The notes beneath the pieces were generated by a model. It was not told the DNA's origin. It made no database searches and saw only the letters and a program-made list of their open reading frames with translations. A program made the position numbers and the translations under genes. Below are positions 34,651-43,736 of a stretch of 64,000 nt of DNA, in pieces (within the stretch, counting starts at the first letter, position 1; each line of letters begins with the position of its first letter). This DNA is from Chloroflexia bacterium SDU3-3 (lineage in GTDB: Bacteria > Chloroflexota > Chloroflexia > Chloroflexales > Roseiflexaceae): assembly GCA_009268125.1 (NCBI GenBank), contig WBOU01000017.1:62001-126000 (forward strand), read 5' to 3'.

Positions 34651-35278
34651 GGACGAGCAGGCGGTGGTGACGGCGGTGGTGCGGTGGCTGGAGCAGAGCG
34701 CGGCGCGGCGGCGGGGGCTGGCCCCGACGGAGCCGTATCGGATGCAGCGGACCGACACGCTGAAGATGCTGATCGAGGCGGAGGAGGCCGGACGGGTGCT
34801 GCTCGGGCTGCTGGTGCAGCTGCCGCATGAGGGGGCGAAAGCGATGCTGGGCAGTTTGGTGACGACGATCCAGACGGTGGTGACGGTGTCGTGCAAGGAC
34901 CACGAGGCCGCGCCGCTGATCACCTCACGGATGCAGCGGGTGGCGGTGTCGGCGGCGGGGGCGGTGCTGCTGCGGGACGCGCTGGCGATGTTGCTGATTG
35001 CGGCGCTGGATGACGATGCGGGGGAGTTGGAGGTGCGGCTGGAGCGGGCGGCGGAGGGGGCATGCCTGACGGTGGCGTGTGACCGACCGGGTATTCTGGA
35101 CCCGGTGCCGCTGCTGGCGGCGCTGCGGGCGGAGGTCGAGGCCCACGGCGGGAGCTGGGTGGGCGGGCCGACGCCGTATGGGGTGATGCAGGAGCCGGTC
35201 GCGACCTATGACGAGATCTGGGCGGGCGAGCCGATCCCGTCGGGCGAGAGCTGGCAGGTGCAGGTGCGGATTGCCTAA
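34634..35278 (+). CDS. GHKL/histidine-kinase-like ATPase domain protein, degenerate
   Basis: GGGAGG lies 4 nt before the ATG at 34634. The 214-aa product resembles a kinase core without input or membrane parts. A helical DHp-like segment (EAEEAGRVLLGLLVQLPHEG) contains His but no recognisable H-box. Then come AVLLRDALAMLLIAALDDDA, LEVRLERAAEGACLTVACDR and PGILDPVPLLAALRAEVEAH, which follow the N-box/G-box order of a HATPase with several substitutions. Together with the receiver-like gene upstream it looks like a simplified or dead two-component pair placed under the shared promoter. Confidence 0.55.
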   Translation: MYTVREDEQAVVTAVVRWLEQSAARRRGLAPTEPYRMQRTDTLKMLIEAEEAGRVLLGLLVQLPHEGAKAMLGSLVTTIQTVVTVSCKDHEAAPLITSRMQRVAVSAAGAVLLRDALAMLLIAALDDDAGELEVRLERAAEGACLTVACDRPGILDPVPLLAALRAEVEAHGGSWVGGPTPYGVMQEPVATYDEIWAGEPIPSGESWQVQVRIA

Positions 35279-35332
35279 GGGACCCATCCGGCTGGCAGTG
35301 GGCTGGCCGGTGGCCAGAGATGTGAGGACCAG

Positions 35333-35899
35333 ATGCGAACATCGACGACATGGCTGGTGACGGCGGCGGCGGTAGTGGTGGCGGTGGTGGGGATGGTGGC
35401 AGCGCCCGTGCGGGCGGCGAACCCGGCCATCTTTGGGCGGCACTGGATCGACGCGAACTGCAACGGGGTGTATGACGATGGCGAGGCCCCGATCACGGGC
35501 GTGTCGGTGTACCTCTACCGCTTCGGGGCGGATGGGGTGCCATTCACCTCGGATGATCGCCAGCTCCATGTGCTTGGCCTGTACTACGGCGGGGCGAAGA
35601 TGGGCTGGTATGAGGACGATGCCGACTCGTCGCGGATGCTGACGGATGAGCGCTACCGTCTGTCGATCCTCCAGGGTGGGCGGCCTGCGGGCTATATCCC
35701 GACGAAGTACCGCGCGGGGGACGACCCCAGCCGCTGGTCGTCGCTCCAGAGCAACTGGACGACGGGCGACCTGCCCAACAAGGGCTTTGCGATTGATCCC
35801 AACGCTAGTGTGACGGGCGGCAACATCGGCATCGCGCCGGAGAGCTGCACGGCGCAGTGGTACACCGAGCATGTGTACCTGCCGCTCACAACCAAGTAA
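35333..35899 (+). CDS. secreted SdrD B-like single-domain protein with YLPL tail
   Basis: The 188-aa product has a signal peptide (VTAAAVVVAVVGMVAAPVRA) and a single SdrD B-type domain with the calcium-loop phrase HWIDANCNGVYDDGEAPITG. It ends VYLPLTTK. The following large adhesin contains a closely related B domain and a similar tail, so the two probably share a surface location or export route. Confidence 0.75.
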   Translation: MRTSTTWLVTAAAVVVAVVGMVAAPVRAANPAIFGRHWIDANCNGVYDDGEAPITGVSVYLYRFGADGVPFTSDDRQLHVLGLYYGGAKMGWYEDDADSSRMLTDERYRLSILQGGRPAGYIPTKYRAGDDPSRWSSLQSNWTTGDLPNKGFAIDPNASVTGGNIGIAPESCTAQWYTEHVYLPLTTK

Positions 35900-35915
35900 C
35901 CAAAAGGACATGGCA

Positions 35916-38900
35916 ATGACACGTACACCGACGCTGCGGCGCTGGGGGGTAGGGCTTGGGGGGCTGCTGCTGGCCGCAGCGCTGACCCCCCAGGCGGCGG
36001 CCCCTCCGCTGGCCACGGCGCAGATTGACAACATGCAGCCCGCGCAGGCCTACGCCTCGGTGGTGGACTGCATCCGCTCGGGGGCAGATCAGGGCGCGAT
36101 CTCATCATTTTCGCCGCGCTTTGTGACGACCTGCTACGCCTCGCGGCTCCATGAGGGCGGTTACAACGCGCCGGGTGGGGACGAGGGCAATGGGGATGCG
36201 GCAGCGACGGAGCGCTCGATTGTGGCGTTCGGGGATGCGACCCCGGACAACAGCGCTGACCTGTACGATAGCCCGACCAATGACCATGCGACCATGGCCA
36301 CGGTGGGCGCGGTGGGGAGCACCTATGGCCTGGCCTACCAGACCGGGACGAACCCCGCCGCGCCCGCGCTGGCCCGCGCTAGGCGGCTCTTTGCCGGGGC
36401 CTACCACAAGCGGCTGACCCGCTTCGGATCGGGTGGTCCCGGTGCCATCTATGTGATTGATCGCGACGCCAGTACCACCGGCGTGTATGTGCAGATCCCG
36501 GCGGTGGTACCGGGGCCAGTGGGCGCGCCGGGGGACGCGGGCGACGGCAGCCTGGCGCGCTTCCCGAACGACCCGGCGGGCAACAACGCGTTCACGCCGG
36601 AGATGGGCGGCCTGCACCGCTCGGGGGATGACGACCACGAGGAGGGCTATGTCGGCAAGGCGGGCCTGGGCGATGTCGAGCTGGACGCCCAGGAGCGCTA
36701 CCTCTACACGGTCAACCTGAATACCCGCAAGGTCATCCGCATCGACACGTGGTCGGCCTCTCCACAATCTACCCTGACCACCATGGCCGACCCGCTGGCG
36801 CTGAACCCCTGCGCCAGCCAGGGCGGCAGCGGCAACTACCGCCCGTTCGGCCTCATGCTCACCTCCAGCGCGCTCTACCTGGGCGCGGTCTGCTCGGGGG
36901 AGAATGGCGGGGACGTGGCCATGCGCGTGGACCGGCTCGACCTGGGCACGAACAGCTGGTCGAACGCGCTGGGCACATCGCTGAGCGCGTATGCGGCGCA
37001 GCGCGGCACCTGGAACGGCTACAACCTGGCCTGGAATGCCTGGGCCTCGAACGGCGGCACGACCTACAGCGCGCCGCAGCCGATGGTGGCGGGCCTGGCC
37101 CTGGATGAGGCGGGGAACCTGCTGATCGGCCTCCGCGATCGCTACGGCGACCTGTCCTCGAACGGGCGCTATGTGGGCGGGGAGAGCCAGGGCGCGAGCC
37201 AGGGCGATCTACTGATCGCGCCATCCAACGGCGTGGGCGGCTGGGGCGCGCCGCAGAGTGGGGCCGGTGAGACCTTCGACGACGGGACCAGCGCGCAGGG
37301 CAGCTACCCCAGCGGCTGGCTGCATGGCGAGTCCACCTGGGGCGCGCTCGACTACGTGCCGGGCACACACGCGGGCGGCTACGGCGGCGAGGTGATCGCG
37401 ACCGCGATCTCGCCCTACCGCTCGAACGCGGGCGGCACCGCCTGGTGGAATACGTCGTCCGGCGGCGCGGCCACGGCGCGCGAGGAGCTGTATCAGACCA
37501 ACTCCTCGGACAAGAACACCTTCCAGAAGGCCGCCGGGCTGGGCGACCTGGAGCTGCTGTGCGCCTGGCGCGTGATCGGCGACCGGGTGTGGTTCGACGC
37601 CAACGGCAACGGCGTGCAGGACGCGGGCGAGAACGACATCAACGGCGTTCCGCTGCAGCTGCTGGATGCCAGCGGGAACGTGATCGCGAACGTGACCACC
37701 GGCAGCGTGGGCGGGATGAGCGGCAACTACCGCTTCTACGTCGATCCGTTTGCGACCTACACGGTGCGCGTGGACGGCTCGGCGGCGGCGCTGGACGGCC
37801 TGTCGCTGACCACGCCCAACGCGGGCGGGAACGACGCGACCGACAGCGACGCGGACACCCAGGGCCGGATCGCCATCCCGACGGCGGGCAACCACGACAT
37901 CAACCTGACCTACGACGCGGGCTATGTGGATGGTGCGAATGTTCGCGTGCAGAAGACCGGCCCCGCGCTCGCGCTGCGGGGGGAGGCCGTGACCTACACG
38001 ATTGTGGCCACGAACGACGGCCCGGCCTCCGCTACGAACGTGCGTGTCACCGATACGCTGCCCACGGGCCTGACCTACAGCGGGGCCACGCCCGCGCCGA
38101 CCAGCACCAGCGGCCAGGTGCTGACTTGGAACCTGGGCACCATGGCTGCCGGAACCTCGACGACCATCACGGTGGTGGCGACCGTCGGCGCAGCATCGCT
38201 GGGCAACTACACCAATCGGGCCGACATCACCACCGACACGCCGAACGACACGCCCGGCGATAACACCACCACGACCACGGTGCAGGTGGTGCGGCCCAGC
38301 CTCTCGATCACCAAGACCGGCCCGGCGGTGGCGGCGGCGGGCAGCCAGCTGGCCTACACGCTGGCCTATCAGAACAGCGGCGACGCGGTGGCGTCGAACG
38401 CGACCGTCGTCGATACGCTTCCTGCTGGGACGAGCTACCTGAGCGCCAGCCCCGCTCCGACCAGCGTGAGTGGCCAGACGATCACCTGGAATCTGGGCAC
38501 GCTGGCGGTGGGGGCCAGCGGGACGATCACGGTGCAGGTGCGGGCCTCGGCCAGCCTGGCCGACGGCAGCGCCGTGACCAACAGCGCGCAGATCACGACC
38601 ACCACCAGCGGCGATCCGCCGGGTGATAACACCACGACCACCACGACCCAGATCCGGCGGGCGGACGTGGCCATCCAGAAGACCACGACCACGACCTTCC
38701 CGGTCACAAGCGGCACCAGCGTGACCTACTACCTCGACTATAGCAACCGGGGCGGGGTCGCGGCGGCGAATGTGACGATCGCGGACACCGTGCCGTCGCA
38801 GATCACCGGCGTGACCTGGGCCTGCGAGACGGGGTGCAGCGCGTCGGGCAGCGGCAACGCCATCAGCATCGCCATCGGCACGCTGGCGGCGGGTGCGACG

Positions 38901-40475
38901 GGCCGGGTGCGCGTGACCGGGACCGCCACCACCGCGCTGGCCCGCGAGGACTTTACCAACACGGCGACCATCCGCACCGACACGCCCGAGACCGACACCA
39001 GCAACAACACCAGCGCGGTGCCGGGGGCGGTCTGGACCAGCGACGTGCAGCTGATCAAGCAGATGCCGCCGACGGCGGCGGCGGGCGCGGTCTTTACTGC
39101 CACCCTGACCTATCAGAACAGCGGCCCCGCGCCCGCTGCGGGCGTGCAGCTCGTCGATACGCTGCCGACGGGCACGAGCTACCTGAGCGCCACGCTCACG
39201 CCCACGAGCATCAGCGGCCAGACCCTGACCTGGAACCTGGGCACGCTGGCGGCGGGCACGCGCGGGACGATCACCCTCACGCTGCGCAGCGACGCGGCCC
39301 TGGCCGCTGGAACGGCGATCACCAACACCGGCAAGGTCACGACCACCACGCCGGATCGCACGCCGGGGAACAACACCTCGACGAGCACGACCATCCTGGT
39401 CACGCGGGCGGATCTGGCCATCCAGAAGACCGGCCCGGCCCAGGTGACGGCGGGCGATGACCTCGACTACACGCTCAGCTACCGCAACAGCGGGCCAAGC
39501 CTGGCGCGTGGAGTTGTCATAACCGACACGCTGCCGAGCGACCTGACCTTCGTGCGCGCCGTGCCCGCGCCGACCACGAACGCCCAGGGCGTGGCCATGT
39601 GGGCGGTGGGCGATCTCGCGCCGGGGGCCTCGGGGGTGATCACGGTGACGATGGCCAGCGACTACGACCAGCTGGAGGCTACGCGCGCGGTCACAAACAC
39701 CGTGGCCGTGGGCAGCCCAACGCCCGACCCCACGCCCGGCAACAACACCTCAACGCATACGGTCGCGGTGGAGACCGCCGACCTGGTGGTGGAGAAGACC
39801 ATGCCCGCGACGGTGATGCCCGGCGACTCCCTCGTGGCGACGCTGGCCTACCGCAACGACGGCCCCGCGCCCGCCACCCGCGTGGTGCTGCGGGATGTCG
39901 CGCCGGAGGGGCTGACGGTGGTGGCGACCGATCCGGTGGCGACCGGGCCGGGGCTGCGCTGGAGCCTCGACCTGCTGCCGCCGGGGGCGAGCGGCGTGGT
40001 GACGGTCACGTTCCTGGTCGCGCCGACGGCGGCCCCAGGGACGGTCTACCGCAACCAGGCGATCATCTCGACGCCGACCGCCGACCGTGATCCGACCAAC
40101 GACAGCGACTGGTCGGAGAGCCGGGTGATCCCGCGCCCGATCACGGCGGTCACGCTGGCCTACCTCATGGTGGCATGCCAGGCCGACGGCAACCAGGTGC
40201 GCTGGGGCACGACCGCCGAGCAGCAGACCGACCACTTCCGCGTGGAGCGAACCACCAGCGCCAGTGCCAACGGTGCGAAGGTGATCGGTACCGCGTCCAG
40301 CCAAGGCAGCCGGGGCGGCGACTACGCGCTCTGGGACCGCCCGCCGCCCGAAGGGCGGGTGTACTACTGGCTGATCGAGGTGGACGCGAACGGGCGCGAG
40401 CAGCGCTACGGCCCGGTGCCCAGCCAGACCACGACCGCGACCACGCAGATCTACCTCCCGCTGGTGCAGCGGTGA
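35916..40475 (+). CDS. giant surface protein: B domain plus six DUF11 repeats, YLPL tail
   Basis: The second ATG (35916) is preferred because AAAGGA lies 7 nt upstream. The 1519-aa product has an N-terminal signal (GLGGLLLAAALTPQAAA) and a beta-propeller-like region of about 500 residues. An SdrD B domain follows near residue 554 (GDRVWFDANGNGVQDAGE). Six DUF11 repeats start near residues 675, 795, 917, 1042, 1166 and 1289, each with (I/V)xKTxPA, a DTLPxGxxY phrase and a TxTPDxTPGNNT ending. A fibronectin-like domain and the tail QIYLPLVQR close the protein. DUF11 arrays form long stalks on bacterial and archaeal surfaces. Adhesion or mating-pair contact is inferred. Confidence 0.85.
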   Translation: MTRTPTLRRWGVGLGGLLLAAALTPQAAAPPLATAQIDNMQPAQAYASVVDCIRSGADQGAISSFSPRFVTTCYASRLHEGGYNAPGGDEGNGDAAATERSIVAFGDATPDNSADLYDSPTNDHATMATVGAVGSTYGLAYQTGTNPAAPALARARRLFAGAYHKRLTRFGSGGPGAIYVIDRDASTTGVYVQIPAVVPGPVGAPGDAGDGSLARFPNDPAGNNAFTPEMGGLHRSGDDDHEEGYVGKAGLGDVELDAQERYLYTVNLNTRKVIRIDTWSASPQSTLTTMADPLALNPCASQGGSGNYRPFGLMLTSSALYLGAVCSGENGGDVAMRVDRLDLGTNSWSNALGTSLSAYAAQRGTWNGYNLAWNAWASNGGTTYSAPQPMVAGLALDEAGNLLIGLRDRYGDLSSNGRYVGGESQGASQGDLLIAPSNGVGGWGAPQSGAGETFDDGTSAQGSYPSGWLHGESTWGALDYVPGTHAGGYGGEVIATAISPYRSNAGGTAWWNTSSGGAATAREELYQTNSSDKNTFQKAAGLGDLELLCAWRVIGDRVWFDANGNGVQDAGENDINGVPLQLLDASGNVIANVTTGSVGGMSGNYRFYVDPFATYTVRVDGSAAALDGLSLTTPNAGGNDATDSDADTQGRIAIPTAGNHDINLTYDAGYVDGANVRVQKTGPALALRGEAVTYTIVATNDGPASATNVRVTDTLPTGLTYSGATPAPTSTSGQVLTWNLGTMAAGTSTTITVVATVGAASLGNYTNRADITTDTPNDTPGDNTTTTTVQVVRPSLSITKTGPAVAAAGSQLAYTLAYQNSGDAVASNATVVDTLPAGTSYLSASPAPTSVSGQTITWNLGTLAVGASGTITVQVRASASLADGSAVTNSAQITTTTSGDPPGDNTTTTTTQIRRADVAIQKTTTTTFPVTSGTSVTYYLDYSNRGGVAAANVTIADTVPSQITGVTWACETGCSASGSGNAISIAIGTLAAGATGRVRVTGTATTALAREDFTNTATIRTDTPETDTSNNTSAVPGAVWTSDVQLIKQMPPTAAAGAVFTATLTYQNSGPAPAAGVQLVDTLPTGTSYLSATLTPTSISGQTLTWNLGTLAAGTRGTITLTLRSDAALAAGTAITNTGKVTTTTPDRTPGNNTSTSTTILVTRADLAIQKTGPAQVTAGDDLDYTLSYRNSGPSLARGVVITDTLPSDLTFVRAVPAPTTNAQGVAMWAVGDLAPGASGVITVTMASDYDQLEATRAVTNTVAVGSPTPDPTPGNNTSTHTVAVETADLVVEKTMPATVMPGDSLVATLAYRNDGPAPATRVVLRDVAPEGLTVVATDPVATGPGLRWSLDLLPPGASGVVTVTFLVAPTAAPGTVYRNQAIISTPTADRDPTNDSDWSESRVIPRPITAVTLAYLMVACQADGNQVRWGTTAEQQTDHFRVERTTSASANGAKVIGTASSQGSRGGDYALWDRPPPEGRVYYWLIEVDANGREQRYGPVPSQTTTATTQIYLPLVQR

Positions 40476-40487
40476 GGCTTCCCCTGG

Positions 40488-40510
40488 CCGGTGGGGTGAC
40501 TCCCCACCGG
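40488..40510 (+). terminator. 9-bp hairpin between surface genes
   Basis: CCGGTGGGG/CCCCACCGG with a 5-nt loop. It has no T tract and lies before a second small palindrome (TCTCCTAAGGAGA, 40512-40524) that contains the next gene's ribosome site, so it may tune expression within the operon. Confidence 0.4.
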
Positions 40511-40535
40511 TCTCTCCTAAGGAGACCCTATCCCT

Positions 40536-41693
40536 ATGAAGCGTTCTTCTCTTCTCCTGACCGCTGGGCTGCTGGGCGCGCTGGCCGTGGGCGCGATCAG
40601 CCTGGGCAGCCCGGCGCTGCCAGCGGCCCACGCGGCCCCGGCGCGGAGCGTCGGCACGCCGACACCGCCGCCCGCACCCACTGCCGAGCCGACGGATGTG
40701 CCGCCGACCCAGGTGCCACCGACCCAGGTGCCGCCGACGGCGCGCCCGACTGAGGCCCCGACCACGCCGCCGAGCGCGGTCCCCTCCGAGGTGCCGCCGA
40801 CCGAGGTGGCCAGCTCGCCCACCCCGACCCGCAAGCCGGAGCGCCACCGTGACCCCGACCCGACGGCCACGCCCACGACCACGCCGCTGCCGACCGCCAC
40901 GCCCGAGGTGCCGTGGACTACTGAGGTCGAGATCCACAAGGTGGCCGACAAGACCCAAGCGCTGCCGGGTGACACCGTGGTCTACACGCTGGTTGCCCGG
41001 AACACGGGCCAGCAGGATGCCTTCGACGTGGTGGTGAGCGACCCGGTGCCCGCCCAGCTGGCCGTGACCAACCTCCAGAGTAGCCAGGGCGATATCGTGG
41101 TGCACGGCCAGACGGTGACGGCCTACCCCGGCACGCTGGCGGCGGGCGGGACGGCCACCTACCGCATCACCGCGCAGGTGCGCGAGGGCACGGCGGCGGG
41201 CGATATCCCCAACACCGCGCGGATCACGACCACGACCACGGGCGACACCCCCGGCAACAACACCAGCACGGTCACGCTGCGCGTGCGGGTGCCGGATCGG
41301 ACCATCCAGCGCGCCCCCGCGCCGCGCATGCCTGTGACCGCCGCCGGGGACGAGGTGCCGCTGGTGGCCACGGTGGCGGCCATCCCGCCGACGGGCGTGC
41401 TGGGCATCTTCGGCGGCATGCTGGCCATGCTCGGCGGCGTGCTGCGCTGGGGCCTGCGGGGCCGGATGCGGCAGCAAACGGATGGGCCGGAGACCGCTGC
41501 GCCACGTGCTGCCGCTGAGGGTGTCGGCTACGTGCTGCCGGTGGGCGCGGTGGCGGGGCCGCCGCAGCTGGGGCCGGAGCTGCCGCCGCCTGCGCCGCCC
41601 GCACCGCTGCCGCCGCTGGTGGCGGTGGACCGCGACGAGGCCATCCGCGACGCGCTGCGGGATCTGGGGGCCGAGGATGATGCGCTGGTCTAG
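40536..41693 (+). CDS. DUF11 surface protein with Pro/Thr stalk and membrane anchor
   Basis: The 385-aa product has a signal peptide (LLGALAVGAISLGS), a stalk of PPTQVPPT-like and TPTATPE-like repeats (residues 40-125) and one DUF11 domain (VEIHKVADKTQALPGDTVVY, ending TGDTPGNNTSTVTL). A membrane helix follows (GVLGIFGGMLAMLGGVL), then a Pro-rich cytoplasmic tail of about 95 residues (YVLPVGAVAGPP, RDEAIRDALRDLG). A cytoplasmic tail of this size could dock with the secretion machinery. The next gene overlaps its 3' end. Confidence 0.75.
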   Translation: MKRSSLLLTAGLLGALAVGAISLGSPALPAAHAAPARSVGTPTPPPAPTAEPTDVPPTQVPPTQVPPTARPTEAPTTPPSAVPSEVPPTEVASSPTPTRKPERHRDPDPTATPTTTPLPTATPEVPWTTEVEIHKVADKTQALPGDTVVYTLVARNTGQQDAFDVVVSDPVPAQLAVTNLQSSQGDIVVHGQTVTAYPGTLAAGGTATYRITAQVREGTAAGDIPNTARITTTTTGDTPGNNTSTVTLRVRVPDRTIQRAPAPRMPVTAAGDEVPLVATVAAIPPTGVLGIFGGMLAMLGGVLRWGLRGRMRQQTDGPETAAPRAAAEGVGYVLPVGAVAGPPQLGPELPPPAPPAPLPPLVAVDRDEAIRDALRDLGAEDDALV

Positions 41694-43296
41694 GGCGCTT
41701 GCCATGCTGGCCGTGGGCCTTGCGCTGCTGACGAGCTGCATGCCGCCGCTGACCGTCACGCAGGCCCGCGCGACGGCGGCGGCGGGCGGGTGCTGGCCGT
41801 TCGGCTACGACCAGCCGGTGACGCCCGCGCCCGCCGCGCCGGTGGGGGTGGGCACGCCGACGGCCATCCCCACGCCCACGGTGGTGGCCTTCCCCGGCTG
41901 CACGCCGCTGCCGTTGACGCCCACGGCCACCCTGCGCCCGACGGTGGAGCCGACCGAGGTGCCGCGCCCCACACCCCCGCCCCCAGCCCTGACCGGCAGT
42001 CGGGCGGTGCTGGGCCTCCAGCCGGGATCGGCCACGCCCTGGGCCAGAGCCACACGCAGCCCGGCCCTGGCGATGCGCCCGGCGGATGGCCGGGCCGCTG
42101 TGGCCTGGCTGGTGTGGGGCGGCGGGGCGGACGTGTACGCGGGCGACGTGTGGGTGCGGGTGCAGGGGCCGCAGGGCGGCTGGGGCGACGGCCAGACGCT
42201 GGCGACCGCGCCGGTCAAGTCCTTTTATGGCGGCCTGGGCATCACCTGGACGGTGAGCGACACCATCCACGTGGCCTTCGGGCGCGGCGCGCAGGACGGG
42301 GATACCCAGATCCTCCTCGCCAGCTCGCCCGACGCCGGGGCCACGTGGGGCTTGCCCGAGGCCACCGGCCTGCGCGGGCGGGTGGTGGGGCTGAAGAGTG
42401 ACGCGGTGGGGACGCTCTACCTCTTGGCGCTCGTGGATGGGCCTGCGGATGGCCAGAGCGGCTACCCGGTGCTGGCGCGGAAACCCATGGGCGGGGCATG
42501 GACGGTGGGGCCGCGCCTGGCCAGCCACATGTTCTACAGCGGCGACCTGGCGCTGGCCACGCCGCCGGGGCAGGCGGCGACGCTGGCGGCGGTGCTGACC
42601 GACGCCAGCGGGGTGTTAGGGACGCCGCGATCTTCGGTTATCCTGCTCGTTAGTCACGATAGCGGCCTAACATGGAGCCTCACCGATCTCGCGGGTGCGA
42701 GCCGGGTGGGGGATGGCATGGTGATCGCCACCAGTGTGGTGGTCGCAGTGCGCCCCGGCGGCAGCCTGCTCCTCGCGGCGGCCTGGAGCCAGACCCCTGG
42801 TCCCGGCCCCGTCGCGGGTGCGGTCGAGGCGCGCGTGAGCCTGGACGGCGGCGCGAGCTGGTCGGGGGTGGAGACCATCGCCCAGCACCGCGCCGACGCG
42901 CGCTTCACCGACGACCCGAGCGACCCGGCCTATGTAGGCGGCTTCGAGCCGTCGCTGGCCTACGACCGCGCGACCGACCGCCTGGCGGCGAGCTGGGTGG
43001 AGGACGACCTGTCGCGGCGCGACGCGCGTGCGACCTCGACCTCGAACCGGAGCGTGCGCACGCTGCTGGCGGCGCGCGACCTCACGCCGGGTGCGGCCTG
43101 GCAGTTCGCCGTGACCCCGGCGGGCGCGCCGGACCGCCCCCCGGAGCTGACCGCCTGGGGGCAGCGCGGGGCGTTGTGGGGCAGCCCCGACGGGCGCTCT
43201 CAGTGGCTGACGATCCTCGACGAGCGCAACCTACAAGCGCGTGTAAGCGCCCAGCCCGTCCATCTCGCGGCGGCGCTGGCGCAAGGAGTTCCCTAA
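41677..43296 (+). CDS. lipoprotein with sialidase-like Asp-box (BNR) propeller
   Basis: The start is ATG 41677 or 41680, overlapping the preceding gene by about 15 nt. The 539-aa product has a lipobox (ALLTSC), a TPTP-rich linker and a beta-propeller. Three or more Asp-boxes are visible: SSPDAGATWG, SHDSGLTWSL and SLDGGASWSG. Catalytic Arg/Tyr residues of true sialidases cannot be confirmed, so glycan binding is as likely as hydrolysis. It belongs to the surface operon. Confidence 0.75.
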   Translation: MMRWSRALAMLAVGLALLTSCMPPLTVTQARATAAAGGCWPFGYDQPVTPAPAAPVGVGTPTAIPTPTVVAFPGCTPLPLTPTATLRPTVEPTEVPRPTPPPPALTGSRAVLGLQPGSATPWARATRSPALAMRPADGRAAVAWLVWGGGADVYAGDVWVRVQGPQGGWGDGQTLATAPVKSFYGGLGITWTVSDTIHVAFGRGAQDGDTQILLASSPDAGATWGLPEATGLRGRVVGLKSDAVGTLYLLALVDGPADGQSGYPVLARKPMGGAWTVGPRLASHMFYSGDLALATPPGQAATLAAVLTDASGVLGTPRSSVILLVSHDSGLTWSLTDLAGASRVGDGMVIATSVVVAVRPGGSLLLAAAWSQTPGPGPVAGAVEARVSLDGGASWSGVETIAQHRADARFTDDPSDPAYVGGFEPSLAYDRATDRLAASWVEDDLSRRDARATSTSNRSVRTLLAARDLTPGAAWQFAVTPAGAPDRPPELTAWGQRGALWGSPDGRSQWLTILDERNLQARVSAQPVHLAAALAQGVP

Positions 43297-43736
43297 TGGT
43301 ACGACGATGGATGGCGATGGTGGCCCTGTTCGCGACGGTGATGCTGGCGGCCTGCGGTGCGCCCCAGGCGAGCGCCAAGGAGGTGGCGACGCAGGCCATG
43401 GAGGCGATTAAGATCGGGGATAGCGCCACCGCTCGCACGCTTATCTCGCCCTCGGTGAATAGCCTGATTGCCGACAACACGGTGTTTGTGACAACCAATG
43501 TATGGCGCGATAGCCAGCGCCCGGTCGATCCGATGTGCGCCGCCTGCTATGGCCCCATTCTTTCCGAGACGTGGCATGAGCCAGTGGTCGCAGGGCAGAC
43601 CACCACGGTGCTCTTGACCGTGGACTATCAGAAGGCCACCTATGAGTGGACCTTCACGCTCCAGAAGGAATCAGCCGGATGGAAGATCCTCAGTATCAAA
43701 CCCTATCAGACCGTCTACAAGCACAACGACGGCTAA
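43296..43736 (+). CDS. small lipoprotein with NTF2/DUF4878-like body
   Basis: AAGGAG precedes the ATG (43296), which shares one base with the previous stop. The 146-aa product has a lipobox (VMLAACG) and a small alpha-beta domain (ATQAMEAIKIGDSATARTLI, ending GWKILSIKPYQTVY) of the kind seen in NTF2-like DUF4878 lipoproteins. Similar domains occur in T4SS assembly proteins (VirB8-like fold), so a structural role is possible. The family assignment is weak. Confidence 0.6.
   Translation: MVRRWMAMVALFATVMLAACGAPQASAKEVATQAMEAIKIGDSATARTLISPSVNSLIADNTVFVTTNVWRDSQRPVDPMCAACYGPILSETWHEPVVAGQTTTVLLTVDYQKATYEWTFTLQKESAGWKILSIKPYQTVYKHNDG

Noticed and set aside
39750-41759. Long antisense open frame of 669 codons
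   Set aside because: It lies opposite clearly coding DUF11 repeats; its Arg/His-rich composition is what GC-rich antisense produces. Similar antisense frames at 47852-50080, 54300-56498, 2496-4256 and 59787-61130 were rejected for the same reason.
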